A stretch of 47,224 nucleotides of DNA, taken from positions 1 through 47,224 of the IMG/VR virus record IMGVR_UViG_3300030329_005016; one strand, written 5' to 3'. Position numbers and translations under genes: made by a program. This DNA is from a virus. Shown here in pieces: positions 46,250-47,224 of this stretch. Numbering within the stretch: the stretch's first letter is position 1; the number at the start of each line of letters is the position of its first letter. The notes under the pieces were generated by a model, which was not told the DNA's origin, ran no database searches, and worked only from the letters and a program-made list of their open reading frames with translations.

Positions 46250-46440
46250 CACTCGCCCCCGAACTTCTCGGCGGCCTCTGCGTACGCCGCAGCCTTCGCC
46301 AGCGAGGTCTTCAGCTCACCCGAGAGGATGGCGTCCACCTTCTCGCGGTCGCCGCTCTTCACGGCGGACACGATGGCCTTGCCGATGGAGAATGCCGTCT
46401 CCGCGACTTCGAGCGCGTCTTTGATCCAACCCAGGTTCAT
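46249..46440 (-). CDS. Small helical lysis-region protein
   Basis: 63 residues, start at 46438-46440. Amphipathic helices (WIKDALEVAETAFSIGKAIVSAV, short membrane-active look). ATGA overlap with the upstream gene. Not recognised. Confidence 0.6.
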   Translation of the reverse strand: MNLGWIKDALEVAETAFSIGKAIVSAVKSGDREKVDAILSGELKTSLAKAAAYAEAAEKFGGE

Positions 46441-46943
46441 GGCGTTGCCTCCTCACAAAGCTGGCTCCCAAAGTGGGCGCCAAGGTCGATGGCGGTGTTC
46501 AGCGCTGCCGGCACTTCGAGCCCCGCAGCTACGACGGCATCGCGAAGCCGCCCAAGCGAGCCCATCAGACACTTTGCGACGCGGACGAAGTTGCGGTCGT
46601 CGCCAGTCTCGACCCAAATGTCGAGACCCGCTTGCGTCACGAGCAGCTTGCCCTTTGAGATACGCAGCGCCACTTCGGCGGCGTCGAGCTCGCGCATGGC
46701 TTCGCGAAACTCCGCCATCGAAGACACCTCCTCGAGCGCCTCGCGCGAGCGCGACGTGTACCGCTCCGCGACCTCTACGTCGGTGGCTTCGAGGCCGCGC
46801 GCCGATGCCGTCAGCACGCTTTGCGCAATGTCTGTTGGCTGTGCGGACGCACCACACCCACCGCACAGCGCGACGAGCACGGCTGCGACGATGAGCACAC
46901 CGATGCCTTCAAGGCCGAAGTGGTCGAGTTTTCTATTCAGCAT
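46437..46943 (-). CDS. Membrane-anchored or lipoprotein lysis-region protein
   Basis: 168 residues. LIVAAVLVALCGGCGAS is a hydrophobic segment with Cys residues near 27-30; the lipobox is imperfect (CGGC). The remainder is helical. Position among lysis genes suggests a spanin or other envelope protein; the family is unknown. Confidence 0.65.
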   Translation of the reverse strand: MLNRKLDHFGLEGIGVLIVAAVLVALCGGCGASAQPTDIAQSVLTASARGLEATDVEVAERYTSRSREALEEVSSMAEFREAMRELDAAEVALRISKGKLLVTQAGLDIWVETGDDRNFVRVAKCLMGSLGRLRDAVVAAGLEVPAALNTAIDLGAHFGSQLCEEATP

Positions 46944-47152
46944 CGGTAACTCTCCGGCCTAGTGATGGTGCTGTGAATCTTGTTCAGCTTCTTTTGCGTC
47001 TTCTCGTCGCCCGCTTCGGGGTCGATGGAGTGCACAAAGACGAGCGACAGGTGACGCTGAATCACCTCAAGCTCGGTGGCGCTCAGTCCGTCGGTTGGCG
47101 TCCGAACTTCGAGGGCGCCTTGCAGCCAGTAGCAGAAGTCGCGCGGGGTCAC
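46937..47152 (-). CDS. Small conserved phage-type protein
   Basis: 71 residues from a GTG at 47150-47152. MTPRDFCYWLQGALEV, then LSATELEVIQRHLSLVF is a pattern I have seen in many phage small proteins of unknown role. It overlaps the lipoprotein-like gene by 7 bases. Bases 1-28 repeat its start because of the window overlap. Confidence 0.8.
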   Translation of the reverse strand: MTPRDFCYWLQGALEVRTPTDGLSATELEVIQRHLSLVFVHSIDPEAGDEKTQKKLNKIHSTITRPESYRC

Positions 47153-47224
47153 GACGCACCCCCTTTGCTCTCCTTCTTTCCACCGAAGAGCGAGTTCAGC
47201 GCAGCGAGCACGACGCCGCCCACG
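47127..47224. repeat. 98-bp terminal direct repeat (right copy)
   Basis: Same sequence as 3-100. On the minus strand it holds the last codons of the holin candidate (stop 47149-47151) and the start of the gene ending at 46937, confirming that the map closes on itself. Confidence 0.95.
47149..47224 (-). CDS. 3' end of holin candidate (cut by window edge)
   Basis: Last 24 codons plus stop of the protein encoded in full at 25-240 (ends GGKKESKGGAS). This is a duplicate view created by the terminal overlap, not a second gene. Confidence 0.85.
   Translation of the reverse strand, partial: VGGVVLAALNSLFGGKKESKGGAS

Overview
The window is one complete genome of a temperate tailed phage plus a short overlap. 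Bases 3-100 are repeated exactly at 47127-47224, so the unit is a circular, or circularly permuted and terminally redundant, molecule of about 47.1 kb. The DNA is GC-rich by eye, genes are packed with 1-14 base stop/start overlaps (mostly ATGA or GTGA), and there are no host housekeeping genes. A tape measure protein, a tail tube protein and a tail assembly chaperone pair point to a long-tailed, siphovirus-like particle. The head proteins are partly Mu-like: a Mu gp29-type portal, a Mu gpF-type minor head protein and a gpI-type protease/scaffold. The host is unknown. The attachment site lies inside the integrase gene, as known for Myxococcus phage Mx8, which with the base composition suggests a myxobacterium or another GC-rich proteobacterium (inference).

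Layout. Minus strand, read from high to low coordinates: an early block at 34798-24163 (Cro-like regulator, CII-like regulator, primase, replication initiator with a candidate origin, DnaB helicase, many small zinc-binding and unknown proteins, RusA resolvase, a MerR-like DNA-binding protein). It is followed by the late block: terminase (24086-22229), portal and minor head protein, protease/scaffold, decoration and capsid proteins, connector and tail completion proteins, tail tube, chaperones, tape measure, tail tip, a beta-helix tail fibre/spike, and small membrane proteins. The late block runs through base 1 and continues at 47152-45280, ending with an endolysin amidase at a two-way terminator (45237-45269).

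Plus strand: repressor and a membrane protein (34868-35538), then a rightward early operon (36275-45096) with zinc-finger minigenes, Bet annealing protein, SSB, integrase with internal attP, an HNH endonuclease and small proteins. An ImmA-type metalloprotease (35521-36228, minus) is divergent from this operon. The space between them holds a good promoter overlapped by a motif also present at the repressor/Cro-like intergenic region.

Three genes stand on the opposite strand inside minus-strand operons: two lipoprotein genes (9660-9986 and 34140-34547) and a zinc-ribbon gene (26093-26317). They look like morons.

The most notable points are: an attP made of the 3' half of a tRNA-Ala(GGC) gene plus its terminator, lying inside the int coding sequence and flanked by paired inverted arm-type repeats; a portal frame that runs into the minor head protein frame only through a -1 shift at CCCTTTA; an in-frame TTTTTTA slip site in the tail chaperone gene; a nested scaffold start; and a candidate origin in the initiator gene.
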